Shown here: in pieces, positions 44,465 through 56,380 of the stretch
Position numbering within the stretch: the stretch's first letter is position 1
Layout: every line of letters starts with the position of its first letter
Notes under the pieces: generated by a model
The model's input: only the letters and a program-made list of their open reading frames with translations
Databases searched by the model: none
Told to the model about the DNA's origin: nothing
Position numbers and translations under genes: made by a program
Assembly: GCA_021209875.1 (NCBI GenBank)
Contig: JAGYVD010000004.1
Span: forward strand, 4,129,001 to 4,193,000
Direction of reading: 5' to 3'
DNA: 64,000 nucleotides
DNA from: Rosellinia necatrix
Taxonomy: Eukaryota > Ascomycota > Sordariomycetes > Xylariales > Xylariaceae

Positions 44465-44921
44465 GCGGATAGAATGCTGTAATAGGAAAATTTAATGAGA
44501 AGTGTGATAAAATAGAATAAAAGATAATAAAGCATTTCAACTTATGCTTATTTAATACCTCGTTGCCGACGAGGTGATGTGGCAATGAATCCTTATATGT
44601 GACTGGTTCCGCGACTCCCAATTGTTTCGATCGTAGAATGCACTCCCTAGAGCCGATCGGGTATTAATCGCATCAGTAATTGTTTTACCCTGAAACTCTG
44701 CTATCCTCTTTCTTTGACGAGTGCAAGAATGAAAGAAGATGAGGTGGATGGGGAGGTTAAGAATTATGCCGACTATTCACGATTCATTGGGTACTCTTTT
44801 GTCTCCAGGTCCTCCCTCGGGTTCGTTAACTTGAACCCAAATATGTAAATAGCTCTCGCGATTTAGTCTTTATTTTCCTTATTCGAGGAGATAAATCTAT
44901 ATGACCTAGCCAGGAGGTCAA
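44465..44921. other. Intergenic between hypothetical protein gene and LSG1
   Basis: A+T-rich spacer of about 450 bases containing the promoter of the hypothetical gene and the LSG1 3' region. Nothing else recognised. Confidence 0.5.
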
Positions 44922-47005
44922 TTATTCGTTTAACATCTTGTTGTCAAACTTCTTGCCCTTGCCCTTTGCCCTGCCTTTGTAATGTTTCTTACTTGACCCA
45001 AGTCGGACTTCACTGGGGTCTAACCCGGTCTCAAGGGCAATCATAGCTCTAGCCTTACGCCCGCTGAGCTCCTTGGCCGCTGCTTGTTCTTTTCCCTGTT
45101 CCGTATACTTATGGCTAAAGGGCATTGACAAATGCCCCGCGTTTCCAGGCGTTCGTGCAAAGAATGCTTTGTCAAGCGACCGCGACTTGGAACCCGTTGG
45201 CAATGCGAGTATCTCGGTATCCATAGTAGACTCGCCGTCGCCCACATCGAGAGCTTCCATAGCCGCCCGCAACGCAGCTCTTCGTTTTTCTGGCAAATGG
45301 GCTGCATCGTAAAGTTCCTCATTGAAAGCATCACCTTCACCCCAACCAGGAGGAGGCGCAACGTAGAGCAATTTACCACTCACGTAGTCCTTGAGGATCA
45401 ATCTCGCCGCCCTGGATTCATCTGGCTGACCAACACCTTGGGTCTTGAAACCTCTCGCTTTTGCGTAAGCGGCTAAAAGTTCGCTAGCTGTAGGCATCCC
45501 GGTTCCACCTTCCTCGAGAGGGCGTGTTTGGATATGTATACCATAAATAGCCTCCAAAAATGGCTGAGGTATTCGCTGTGCGACTAAGGCGGCTGGGCCT
45601 GTGAACTCTCTCAGCTGGTCGATTGGCAGGACACCGTTGCAAACCAAATCAGCCTTAGTAGTTGCGAAATTTGGAAAGACCAAACCTGGACAATCACATA
45701 AAGTGACCTTGTCGCTTAGGTGAATGGTTTGGAAATGCTTGGTTTTTCCTGGAGTCGCGGACACCGAGACTTTTTTGGAACCAATAAGAGCGTTGATAGT
45801 TGATGATTTTCCGACGTTTGGATAACCGACCAACCCTATCTCAATCCTTCTGTCCGGATCTACTAAGATTAGCCATTTGCAGACCGGGATTAGGCATAGG
45901 AGAATTACTCACTGCTGGGATCTTGTGCCTGTCGAAAAAAGATATCTTCGAGCTCCTCGACAGTCAATATCCTTGTGTCATCTTCGGCAATATGTGATAG
46001 TGAATCTCCAGATATTTCATTATCTTCGTCGGCGTTTTCTTCGCTGCCCTCACCGTCCGAGGATTCTTCGTCGCCGTCTTCAGATTGATGTTTCCGCGTG
46101 GTATCGGGGCTAGAGCTTTCGCCGCGAAGCGGTTCTTCGGACTCGAGCTCGCGTGCATCGTTAAGCTCCTTCGCTAAGCTTGCAGAGAAGAAACGGTAAG
46201 AGATGCGCTTCTGTTTGAAATAGTTGGACCACGCCTTCCTCTGCGTGGTTGTCATCATATCTGCCTTGTTGACCAACAACAAGTTTTTCTTCGAAGGGTC
46301 GACATCCTTGACGTAATTCTCCAGATCCTCGGAGCGGAACATGAGGGGATTGCGTGCGTCGACAATCTGGACTATGAGGTCGGACCGCTCGATGACGCGC
46401 CAGAGCTGCCTCCATACCTCCAAATTTCGCTCGAATGGCGTCATAAGGAGATCATTATACTCCTGTAGCTCTGCCAACCCCCTCCTCCACAATAGGAATG
46501 ATTCTCTTTCTCGCTGATCCAATTCTTCGGGCGTGGTAGAGGCGTCCCAGGCGGGCCGCCGCGGCACCGTCAACTTGCCCTTATGCTGGTTCTGCTTCCC
46601 TATGATGTTGCGTTCTTCCGACGCCGTCAGGAGGTAGGGGTTTCTCTGGTCGGTGTGGATGATCTTGACGTTGTTCATCTTCTCGGCGGTGAAATCGGTG
46701 CCGGCCAGCTCAGCTGTTGCTAGAAACTCGTCGAGGGCACCCTGCTCGGTAACGGAGCGCATCTTGACCCATGCTGCCTCTTTCCGGTCATTTGTGATAT
46801 ACTATAACGGCGGATGTTAGCGACGAGAATGCGATTTGTGTTTTTAATAATGGATAGGAAGGAAGCAGACCTCTTCGCCGGTAGCATGGTTGATTCGCGT
46901 GACTCCAGATCCCTTCCTACGGTCGGTTCCTTTGCCTTTACCGAAGCGATCGTTCATCAGCGTGTTGCCGAGCCCCACGGATGTCTTGGACTTGGCCAAC
47001 ACCAT
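44922..47005 (-). CDS. LSG1: 60S ribosomal subunit maturation GTPase LSG1
   Basis: Three exons: 46871-47005, 45913-46801 and 44922-45862, with introns of 69 and 50 nt; 654 residues, close to yeast Lsg1 (640). Exon 1 codes for MVLAKSKTSVGLGNTLMNDR and ends TGEE, joining YITNDRKEAAWVKMRS. The GTPase motifs are in the circularly permuted YlqF order: LLVNKADM (G4), FFSAS (G5), then after an acidic insert GYPNVGKSSTINAL (G1) and DCPGLVF (G3). The C-terminus is Lys-rich (KKHYKGRAKGKGKKFDN). LSG1 releases the export adaptor Nmd3 from pre-60S particles in the cytoplasm. The second intron has a possible acceptor three bases downstream (NAGNAG-like TAGTAG), which would drop one residue. Divergent with LTV1. 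Confidence 0.95.
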
Positions 47006-47631
47006 CTTCAACGATGTGTGTCTTTGTCAACCTGTTTAAAAAAAGGATTGAGGGATAAAAGCCTGGATTGCCTACAGGGAAATCACGGGGTTTTACCTTT
47101 CGCCTTGTTGGCTTGTGTGGGTGGTTAATGGTTGGGTGATGTGCTGCGATGGTCTGCCTGCCTTTAGTAATCTACATCGGACGAAGGTACCCAGGAAGTA
47201 TATTACGGTCGCAGCTGCAGTGGCGAGCATTGCGCTAGCTGATTAATTGGAGGGGTTGAGGGGCAACTTTTGAATTTTTGCGTCACCTTTTGGCCCGATA
47301 AACGCCCGATAAGCTTTTCACCCCACCATAGTTTTGCCGACTCTGGGCGCAAATGACAGACGGGCACAGGCAGACGCAGGGGGCACAGACAACTACCTAC
47401 AACCTCTGCAAGACAGAAGATAGGCAGAGACTCAATTAAACACATGGGTATTTAGGTTAGGCACCTAACGGTTTAGGCAAAAAGGCCATTCTGCGCGACC
47501 CCACTAACTAAATAGTCTTGCCTACTTATCTATCTCTAAAGCACTTGCATAAGTGTCCCATAAGTTTGTCTTGATCACCATTTTACCGGACTACTCACCG
47601 AATCCTGGTATAATTCAGAACGCTTCTCAAG
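47006..47631. promoter_or_regulatory. Shared head-to-head promoter of LSG1 and LTV1
   Basis: A 626-bp spacer between the start codons of two divergent ribosome-assembly genes. Both leaders must lie here. It is moderately A/T-rich with C-rich leader parts and has CCTAGGT-like words (47450-47470). No named ribosome-biogenesis element can be asserted by eye. Confidence 0.45.
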
Positions 47632-49060
47632 ATGCCCAAGAGCAAATGGATGTAGGCAACCCCTTCCCCTCGCCTGAGCGATTGGAACGGCATGCTAAGA
47701 GTTCCCGGCGCTTTGTAGTGACAAGAAGACGGCCCAGCACTTCACGCTGGTGCACCGGCCGCAGAATGACCCGCTCATCCACGACACCGAGGCGCCTTCC
47801 ATGGTCCTGAACCCTACGCAGAACCTGAATGCCGCCAAGGGGAAGAAGCTAAACGACCTGGCCTCCGAGCTGAGCTCCGACGATGTGGCCTACATGCGCG
47901 CGAACGAGGGCGAGGCGGCCAACTACGGCGTGTATTACGACGACACGGAGTACGACTACATGCAGCATCTGCGGGATCTGGGCTCGGGCACCGGGGACGC
48001 CGTCTTCGTGGAGGCGAAGCCGGAGCGGAACAAGGGGAAGCACAACCAGAGTCTGGAAGACGCCATCCGACAGCTCGACCTCGAAGACGAGGAGCGCAAG
48101 AAGCGCGAGCTCTTCGACGATTCCTTCCTACCGAGCAAAAACCTCTCACACGTCACCTACCAGGCACAGCAAAACGTCCCGGATGCGATCGCCGGTCTCC
48201 ACCCCGACATGGACCCGAGATTACGGGAGGTGCTGGAGGCGCTCGAGGACGACGCGTACGTAGACGACGAAGACGACGATATATTCCAGGAGCTAGCCAA
48301 AGACGGTCGGGAACTCGACGAGATTCAATTCGAGGACGAATTTGATGACGAAGGCTGGGAGACGGACGACACGGCCAAGCCCAAGAGAGAATACAATGAT
48401 GGCGATGAGGTACCCGACTTAGTCCCAGTGGATGGGGCAGGGGGAGATGAAGGCGAAGAGGCTGATGTAGTCAAAAACGAGAACTGGCTGGAGGACTTCC
48501 AGAAGTTCAAGAAGGGCCAAAAGACCGGAGGCCGACCCGCAGCCAAGGCCACGCCCTCGGTATCAGACATGCAATCGAGCATCATGACCACAACCACAAA
48601 CGGCGGGCGCCGGAAGAAGCGCAAGGGCGCCCAGACGTCGGAGTCCGGGTACTCTATGACGTCTTCTTCTCTTGTGCGCACGGAGCAGCTCGGTCTGCTG
48701 GACTCACGGTTCGAGATTCTCGAGCGGAAGAAGTACAACCCGGACAACGACGGCTACGACTTCGACGGGGACATCGACGACGACGCCAAGTCGACGGCCA
48801 TGTCTACGATGTCGACGGCGTCCAGCGTCACGGGCGCGATGCCTGAAGACTTCGACAACATCCTGGATGAGTTCCTGGGCGAGTATTCGATGGTCGGGAA
48901 GAAGACCGTCAAGAAGGGCAAGTGGGGAAATGGTGTGGAACAATTTGACGAATTACGCCGCGAACTCGGGCCCGCGAGGGTACCGGCCAAGTACGGCATC
49001 AAGCAGCGGCCGACCACGACGGCGAAGGCCGGCGGCGCATCGTCGTCATCCTCGCGGTGA
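47632..49060 (+). CDS. LTV1: 40S ribosomal subunit biogenesis factor LTV1
   Basis: Two exons: a 20-nt first exon (47632-47651, MPKSKW plus two bases) and 47719-49060, joined by a 67-nt intron; 453 residues. The splice restores the conserved start [20 protein letters not shown], which supports the tiny exon. Further LTV1 blocks: [45 protein letters not shown] and [12 protein letters not shown] near the C-terminus. Long acidic and Ser-rich stretches separate them. LTV1 binds the 40S head precursor (with Enp1 and uS3) and leaves after phosphorylation, in nucleus and cytoplasm. It is head-to-head with LSG1 and tail-to-tail with taxilin. Confidence 0.94.
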
Positions 49061-49630
49061 AGTTATCACGATAGCTGCCCACAAAGAAGAAGAAGAAGAA
49101 GAAGAAAAAAATCGATACCCTATAGAACCCAGTCAGCTCCGTACACCCCCATATTATTTACTGAGTGCGTGCTGTAAACATGTGCTCTTGAGTAGTTGAT
49201 GGAATCAAATGCTTAATTGATTGTACTTCTACAACGTATCGCTTTCATACCTACATGTACAAGTCACCCGAAGTAGCCAACAGTGTGTGATTCAATCAAC
49301 GAACGATCGGCGGGCCCCGGGTAGTGGCCATTGATGGCCTTGACGACAAACCAGCCAGCAGGCGGCGCCGTCTTGCTCGGGGGGGCCTGGTTGGACCCAC
49401 CCGAGTTGGTTTCCTCCCCCCCTCTACGGCATCTGCCAAAGGGATGATGCTCTCTACACGTCGGACGCAAGAGATCTCCACGTTCGATCCGCCCATTCGC
49501 TTATCCAGTGTACCAGACCAACATCGGGCTGCGCACCAACATTAGGCTGCGAGCCAGCACTAGGCTGTGAACCAACACCAGGCTCTGGGGGCGTCATTCC
49601 AGTCCGCCGACCTGCTGCATTGACTCTCTT
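49061..49630. other. Short spacer between LTV1 and taxilin
   Basis: Convergent gene ends. A GAA repeat lies at 49085-49108 and the tandem words AACATTAGGCTGCGAGCCAG-like at 49525-49590 repeat about three times. No gene. Confidence 0.5.
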
Positions 49631-51610
49631 CTAACGATGTCCATTCATAGCGGGCGGGCGTTCCGGTCCATAGGCACCCGGTACACTTGGAATTTCCTCC
49701 TCGGTATCGTCGTCGAATTCTCCTTCGCTGATTTGCTCTTCCGCTTCGTCGTCGTATTCGCACTCACTCTCTTCCTCGCCCTCTAGCTCTCCTTCGTCGG
49801 CCTCCTCGCCTTCAGGATAACAATTCTCCATAGTGCCTTGCATTCCTGCCGGTATGCCACGACCTTGTTGTTGCATTTGGTTGATAATGCTGGTAAGCTT
49901 GTCATTCTTTTTCTTGACGTCCTCGATATCTTTGAGATACTTGGTGCGCTCCTCGGCCATTTTTAGGATACTCTGGTGTAGACTCGTGTCTTTTCGCCTA
50001 AAATTCTCGTTGTCTTTTTCCAGCTTCTTGGTCTTTTTCGACATGTCTTCCATCTCCTTGCGAAACGTTAAAAACAGATCGTTACTGTTATTCAGGGTAT
50101 CCTCGACCTCATCACCTGTTAACGCCTGTGTTGGGCGTGCAAGATAAAGAAACGAGGTGCATACCTGCTTGAATTTCTCGACGTAGACATTGAGTTGGTT
50201 TCGCAGCTCTGTTTCCGTCTTGTTAAAAGTAAGGACTTGATTATTGAGTTGGCGGGCACGGTTGCCTTCTGCTTCAACAGCCTTCTTCTGCTGTTCATAC
50301 CGCGCCATGTTCCACTGAACCTCAATCTCCTTGGTCCGCATAGCGGAGTGGAAGTGGAGTTCCCGTAGTTCGTATTGATCGATTAGTGACTTGAAGCGAC
50401 TTTTGAATCTAAGCAGTCATCTGTCAGTTAAGAGGCGTGACTGTGAGCGCGAAAGGGGGGCCTTACAGTTCTTCTGCCTTCATGTAGACGACTTGTTTTC
50501 GCGGGTTATCCTTTTCTTCCTGGTAGCCTTCTAAGGTCTCGAGCACTTTCTTGAAGCGCTCGTCTGACGAGGTTTTCAGTCGGTCGTGGGAATCATTTAG
50601 CGCTCTGTGTTCGTTCTATACGTAACGCCAGTCAGATTCATTTCCCCAATGATCCGAATATAGGTTCTACCTTAAGCTTATTATTTTCTTTCTGCAACTC
50701 TCGACAGAGCTTTTCTAACTTCTCCTTTAAGCCGATCTGCTTACTTAGGTCAGCACGACTGGAGTCTTTCTCTTTTTGTAGCTGATCAGCTCGTTTCTTG
50801 TTTTTGATATTTTCGCGCTCGAGGCGCTTTAAGTTCGCAAATAATTCGGAGGATCGCTTCGTAAGGAGATCGATTTTGTCCATATCGTTCATCTTATTCA
50901 TCTGATGACTTAACTCGCGATTGGCCTTACGAACTTCGCGATCTAAGAATTCATCATAGTCAGCCATCAGCTTGTCGCGTTGTCGAGAAGAAATATTTCG
51001 TGCAGTCAGTCCCGTAGACACCAAATCTTCTGTCAGTCCACCGTTGGGTGTAGGGGGCACAACTTTTCAGGGAAGCGCATCCAGGCCACGCTCAGGGACC
51101 ATTATGCCGCCCAGAAAAGAGCGAGCGTAGCACCCCACTGGACAGAATTCCATTCTCTTACTCCCAAAATAAACATGCGCCGAATATAGCGTTGACTTGG
51201 GCCAACGAATTCGAGGTCGTGTGATGCGCTATAGGTCGTTCCATATGCCACCATTCCGACATAGCACCGCGATCGCTTTTTTCTTGTAAGGAGAAATAAT
51301 TCGACATACCAATCTCAGCTTCCTGTTCTCTCTCGGCAGCGGTATCAACCTCGAGTTGGGATATTCGGGCGGCGACTAGTTTTGAAGCTTCCGACGAATC
51401 CAACGCCTTCTTGCCTTTCGCCTTCTTACTTGCGGCATTTGAAGCCATGGCGGGGGTTGGTGTCGGCGCGGGTCGGGGCTCTTGCACGGGGACATGGTGG
51501 CCGTTGGGGAAGGGCGAATCGTCGTGGGAGTGCGGGATGGTGCCGTTGGTGGGAAGAGAGGAGAGGGGCGCCGGCGTGGTCGAGGGTGCACGATGGCTCG
51601 TGGTCGCCAT
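49631..51610 (-). CDS. Taxilin (alpha/beta-taxilin-like coiled-coil protein)
   Basis: Five exons: 51310-51610, 50671-51062, 50467-50615, 50165-50408 and 49631-50107; 520 residues. A disordered Pro/Ser-rich N-terminus (about 75 residues) ends with KKAKGKKALDSSEASKL, followed by a continuous long coiled coil with the taxilin blocks LCRELQKENNKLK, RFKSLIDQYELREL, HFHSAM, YVEKFKQVEDTLNNSNDLFL and FRKEMEDMSKKTKKLEKDNE. The C-terminus is strongly acidic (EEADEGELEGEEESE). Taxilins bind syntaxin-type SNAREs and act in vesicle traffic; the fungal role is little studied. The intron at 50108-50164 is 57 nt without an in-frame stop, so its retention would keep the frame. Confidence 0.9.
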
Positions 51611-51647
51611 GGTAATCTAAGACGGGCGGTATAACCTGGAGGCGACG

Positions 51648-51690
51648 GTGAGCACGGGGAGCACGGGGAGCACGGGGAGCACGGGGGAGT
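51648..51690. repeat. Four-copy 10-bp tandem repeat
   Basis: GAGCACGGG-type units repeated in direct tandem, just upstream (in taxilin orientation) of the start codon at 51610. Likely in the 5' leader or promoter. Confidence 0.75.
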
Positions 51691-52161
51691 AGAGTAGAGC
51701 GGTGCGGGATGGTGCGGGATGGTGCAGGGTGAGGTAGGCAGGCAGAGGCCGGGAACTCGGGGCGGAAGATGCGTGTGGGCGAATCGAGGATGACGGGCTC
51801 GGGCTGCTTACGTCGGTGAGGTAGAAAGGTACATCTGGGAACAATGCAGGTACAGATATACACTGGCGGCGTCGGGATATGGGCCGCGGGCACAATTGGT
51901 GGGTATTGAGGGGGATGCCGGCTGCCTGGGCGCGTATTGATGCTAAGAATGAAGGTCACAATCGCCCCAAGAGAAGTTTGTGAAGATACCAGATGCCTAT
52001 CGTAGAGGCCAGGGCGGCTTGTCCGGGGTCAGTTTGGTTTGTTCTGGGTCGGTTTAGCAGATAGTATCGGTTTGGCGAGGGAAGCGACTGAAGCTGGGTG
52101 GATGAATCAACCGGGGCAGGCCAGCACAAACAAGCCTACAGTCGTGCAGCCAAGAACGTGC

Positions 52162-52215
52162 AGGTTGCGTCCAGCGCTACATCCAGCGCTACATGCTACA
52201 TCCAGCACTACGTCC
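52162..52215. repeat. Imperfect tandem repeat (CATCCAGCGCTA-like)
   Basis: Four imperfect copies of a CTACATCCAGC word in direct order, in the intergenic region between taxilin and CYM1. Confidence 0.65.
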
Positions 52216-53341
52216 AGCAGCGCCGTGGCCCTTCCTTGTAGGCGCATTCTGTGCCGTGTTGCACCCGAAGGGGCGGTCCACGGTGGGGATGGATCGGTTG
52301 CATGCAAATTCCAGTGACAGGGTTCCTATAATGACGCTATACCGGAGACCCTGGGTTAGGCTTGCATTTAACCAGGAATCGTGTCTCTCACAGTTTGGAT
52401 AACTCAGGCTTCTGGACCCCACGAGAGTCTGTGTTAAAAAAAAAAAAAAAAAAAATTTAAAAAAGAGTTTAGTTATTATCAAAAATAAAGAAAAGTGTCT
52501 GCTGTCTTGACATTCAAACGACATGGGCCATTAGATCAGGCCCTTGTACCGTATTATCGGACTGAGAGATCCTCTATACGTCAACAGCACCTAATGTGCC
52601 ATTAGCAACCTACCTAGGTATAGGTGCTATGCTACGCACTTACTTTGGAACTAGAGGCCGATTAGTGGTCCTTCCTATGCTGTGAGCAAAGGTATCCGCC
52701 ACAACCTTGGAATTACTTAGGTGTCTGGTTGAGTCGTACAGAAGGAGATATCCATTTAGTTTGGTTTGAGTGATACTTCGTGCAGAATGAGATATCCGTT
52801 TGATTAAGTCAATATCAAGTGAACAAGGGTGCATTGGGTCCGTGCCTCCTTGAGGGCACACAGCATTAGTGTGGTCATTCGGCCTGGCCTTTCAAAAGTA
52901 GCAGGGGTACTTATGTAGGCAAATACCTACCTAGGATCATATGCCTGTGTGGGTCCACCTACATGCCAACATAACCTTACCTACCTACCTACCTACTAAG
53001 TGCCTAGGTACGTTAGATGGGTAATGCGGGTATGTTCAATAGTTGGTTGTGTTAAAGAATATTATCAATGCATAGGGGCGTCATGTCATGTATCCATTCT
53101 TGCTCAAAGAAAATTTCCAAAGTTTCAGCAACTTTTCTGTTCCTCTCCCTCTCCTCATGACGCCGGGGAAGCATCGGTTGTCTTAGATTTCACGTCGATA
53201 CCCTCCAACTACCTAATTCCCCATTTATTTGCGCGCCCGGCCGCCCCCTTTCGCACTCGGCAGGGAATAGACAACCACTCTCCCGCCCCCTTCTGTTTGC
53301 GCAGACTTGCGCTCCGGTCTTTCACGACACCCTCTCTCATT

Positions 53342-56300
53342 ATGTTGCGCAACGCCGTCAAGGGTGCCGCGAAGAGAGCAGTCACAGAGCTTTCCCAGTA
53401 CCCGAAGCCGGGCGAGAAGCTTCACGGCTTCACGCTACTAAGAACGAAGCATGTCCCTGAACTCGAGCTGACGGCGCTTCATCTGAAGCACGACAAGACG
53501 GGCGCCGACTACCTGCACATCGCCAGGGAAGACAGCAACAATGTCTTCTCCATTGGCTTCAAGACAAATCCTCCCGATGACACCGGCATCCCCCATATCC
53601 TCGAGCACACCACGCTCTGTGGCAGCGAAAAATACCCGATTCGAGACCCTTTCTTCAAGATGCTCCCTCGTACCTTGTCCAATTTCATGAACGCCTTCAC
53701 TGCTTCCGACCATACCTTCTACCCCTTTGCCACTACAAACGCCCAGGACTTCCAGAATCTTATGTCGGTCTACCTCGATGCGACCCTCCACCCGCTTCTC
53801 AAGAAAACCGACTTTACCCAAGAGGGTTGGCGTATAGGTCCCGAAAACCCTCGGGTTGCTGAGACTAATGGCGAGGCCAAACCTGAGGACAGCAAATTGG
53901 TCTTCAAGGGTGTCGTTTATAATGAGATGAAGGGGCAGATGTCTGATGCTGGTTACCTGTTCTACATTCGCTTTCAAGATCACATCTTCCCATCGATCAA
54001 CAATTCTGGTGGTGACCCTCAGAAAATCACTGACCTGACGTATGAACAACTCAAGAAATTTCATGCCGAGCATTACCACCCAAGCAATGCCAAGTTGATG
54101 ACTTACGGAGACATGCCCTTGGCCGACCATCTGAAGGAGGTCGATGCACAAATGAGCGCATTCGAGAGGATAGCGGCAGATATCGAACACAAGCAGCCCA
54201 TCGACCTCAGCAGTGGCCCCCAAACGGTGAAAGTTACGGGGCCCGTAGATCCCTTGGCAGACCCTGACAAACAATACAAAACATCTGTGTCATGGATTAC
54301 AGGGGATACGAGCGATGTTGTCGAATCCTTTTCCGTGGCGTTATTGTCATCTTTATTGATGGACGGCTACGGCTCCCCTTTATACAAAGGCCTAGTTGAG
54401 AGCGGCCTCGGTACAGATTTTAGCCCGAACGCAGGGTACGATGGATCAGCGGCTACCGGCATTTTCTCTGTTGGTTTGACTGGAGTTAGCGAATCTAACG
54501 TGGAGAAAGTCAAAGGTGAAGTGCAAAAGATATTCCGAGATGTACATGAAAAGGGGTTCGAACGAGCTAAAATCGACGGATACCTTCACCAACTCGAGCT
54601 TAGCCTAAAACACAAAACAGCTAGTTTTGGGATGTCTGTGTTGCAGCGCCTGAAGGGAAAGTGGTTCTCAGGCACTGATCCCTTCGATTCTTTGGCATGG
54701 AACGACACTGTTGCCGCGTTTGAAACGAAGCTTGCCCAAGGCAAGTATCTTGAAGGACTCATAAACAAGTACTTGATAAACGACAATACTCTCACATTCA
54801 CAATGGCGCCCTCAGAAAGCTACAGCACTGAGTTAGCAAAGGAAGAAGAGGAACGATTGGCGTCAAAAATCGCTCAGGCTGCAGAGGAAGCTGGTGGTGG
54901 GGATGCGGCGCGGGCTTTTTTTGAAAAGCGGGAGCTAGAGCTTCTAGCAGAACAGAATAAGTCCAACACTCAGGACCTCAGTTGTCTTCCTTCCGTTCAT
55001 GTAAGGGATATCCCTAGGGGGAAGGAGCCTATTGTGATCCGCGATGAGATCTTGAATGGGACAAAGGTTCAATGGCGAGAAGCGCCCACAAATGGGCTGA
55101 CGTATTTCCGGGCAATCAACACGTTTGATAACTTGCCAGATGAACTTCGCGCCTTAATCCCCCTATTCAGCGATTCTATCATGCGCCTGGGCACTAAGGA
55201 TATGACGATGGAGCAGCTTGAAGACTTAATTAAGCTGAAGACTGGCGGGGTGTCCGTGAGCTATACGACGACGCCGTTACCCACCGATTTCCATCAAGCA
55301 TCTGAAGGGCTTGTTTTAAGAGGGATGGCGCTTGATCGTAATGTACCCGAAATGTTTGACCTCTTACGAAAGCTGATTTCAGAGACAAATTTTGATAGCC
55401 CAGAGGCGGCACTTCGAATCAGGCAGCTCCTTCAGGCCTCAGCCGATGGTATCGTAAATGATATCGCATCATCAGGACATGCTTACGCTCGACGATATGC
55501 GGAATCTGGGCTGACTCGCGACGCTTATCTTACTGAACAAGTCAGCGGGTTGTCACAAGTGAAGTTGATCACCTCGCTTGCTGGACGGCCAGAATCAAAT
55601 CAGCTAGAAGACGTGATTGACAAGCTCAAGAAAATCCAGGCGATTGCATTAGCTGGTAACAATATTCGCACTGCGTTAACCTGCGGACCAGATAGCACAG
55701 GGGCTAATTCATCGGCGCTAACACAATTTATGTCTTCACGAGCAAGCCAGTCCGTCGCCTTCCCCGCTACCTCGGCACAACCGCCCGCTCGTGACATAAA
55801 GGCATTCTTCCCCCTTCCTTACCAAGTTTACTATGGTAGCCTGGCTCTACCAACGGTTTCTTACACTTCCCCAGATGGCGCCCCACTCCAGATATTAGCA
55901 CAGCTCCTAACTCACAAGCATCTGCACCATGAGATTCGTGAGAAGGGCGGTGCATACGGGGGGGGCGCATATATGAAGGGGCTCGAGGGTCTGTTCGGTT
56001 TCTATTCATACCGAGACCCAAACCCTCAAAATACCCTATCCATAATGAGAAACGCTGGGCGTTGGGCTGTTGACAAACAATGGTCTAACCAGGATCTTGA
56101 AGAAGCTAAGATATCCGTCTTCCAGAGCGTTGATGCTCCCAAATCCGTGAATACTGAAGGTATGCTGCGGTTTGTTTCCGGAGTCACGGACGAGATGCAA
56201 CAGAAGAGACGAGAACAGCTTCTTGACGTGACAAAAGATCAGGTACGAGAAGTCGCGCAGAAGTATATTGTCGACGCGCTCGCCACGCAAAGCGAGCAAA

Positions 56301-56380
56301 CCGCTTTCTTAGGCAACAAGCAAGATTGGGTCGACAGCTCCTGGACACTGAAGGAGATTAATGTTGATGTCACCCAGTAA
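53342..56380 (+). CDS. CYM1: Mitochondrial presequence protease, M16C family
   Basis: Single exon; ATG 53342 begins the conserved protein ([19 protein letters not shown]), giving 1012 residues. The frame is open upstream to 53000 but that part lacks resemblance and was left out. The basic Arg/Lys/Ala N-terminus is a mitochondrial targeting sequence. The inverted zinc motif HxxEH is HILEH at residues 85-89, with downstream ligand Glu195 in [10 protein letters not shown]. Family blocks include [39 protein letters not shown] and [10 protein letters not shown]. It degrades cleaved presequences and other peptides in the matrix. Codon use is even and no intron is needed over 3 kb. Confidence 0.96.
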   Translation: MLRNAVKGAAKRAVTELSQYPKPGEKLHGFTLLRTKHVPELELTALHLKHDKTGADYLHIAREDSNNVFSIGFKTNPPDDTGIPHILEHTTLCGSEKYPIRDPFFKMLPRTLSNFMNAFTASDHTFYPFATTNAQDFQNLMSVYLDATLHPLLKKTDFTQEGWRIGPENPRVAETNGEAKPEDSKLVFKGVVYNEMKGQMSDAGYLFYIRFQDHIFPSINNSGGDPQKITDLTYEQLKKFHAEHYHPSNAKLMTYGDMPLADHLKEVDAQMSAFERIAADIEHKQPIDLSSGPQTVKVTGPVDPLADPDKQYKTSVSWITGDTSDVVESFSVALLSSLLMDGYGSPLYKGLVESGLGTDFSPNAGYDGSAATGIFSVGLTGVSESNVEKVKGEVQKIFRDVHEKGFERAKIDGYLHQLELSLKHKTASFGMSVLQRLKGKWFSGTDPFDSLAWNDTVAAFETKLAQGKYLEGLINKYLINDNTLTFTMAPSESYSTELAKEEEERLASKIAQAAEEAGGGDAARAFFEKRELELLAEQNKSNTQDLSCLPSVHVRDIPRGKEPIVIRDEILNGTKVQWREAPTNGLTYFRAINTFDNLPDELRALIPLFSDSIMRLGTKDMTMEQLEDLIKLKTGGVSVSYTTTPLPTDFHQASEGLVLRGMALDRNVPEMFDLLRKLISETNFDSPEAALRIRQLLQASADGIVNDIASSGHAYARRYAESGLTRDAYLTEQVSGLSQVKLITSLAGRPESNQLEDVIDKLKKIQAIALAGNNIRTALTCGPDSTGANSSALTQFMSSRASQSVAFPATSAQPPARDIKAFFPLPYQVYYGSLALPTVSYTSPDGAPLQILAQLLTHKHLHHEIREKGGAYGGGAYMKGLEGLFGFYSYRDPNPQNTLSIMRNAGRWAVDKQWSNQDLEEAKISVFQSVDAPKSVNTEGMLRFVSGVTDEMQQKRREQLLDVTKDQVREVAQKYIVDALATQSEQTAFLGNKQDWVDSSWTLKEINVDVTQ

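Larger units (their letters stand above)
51611..53341. other. Intergenic, divergent promoters of taxilin and CYM1
   Basis: No supported gene; the CYM1 frame is open upstream to 53000 but has no family resemblance there. Tandem repeats at 51648-51690 and 52170-52215, a poly-A tract at 52436-52455 and CCTACCTACC words at 52980-53000. Confidence 0.5.

Noticed and set aside
53000..53341. N-terminal extension of CYM1 by 114 codons
   Set aside because: The extension lacks resemblance to the family and would bury the mitochondrial targeting sequence that begins at ATG 53342.
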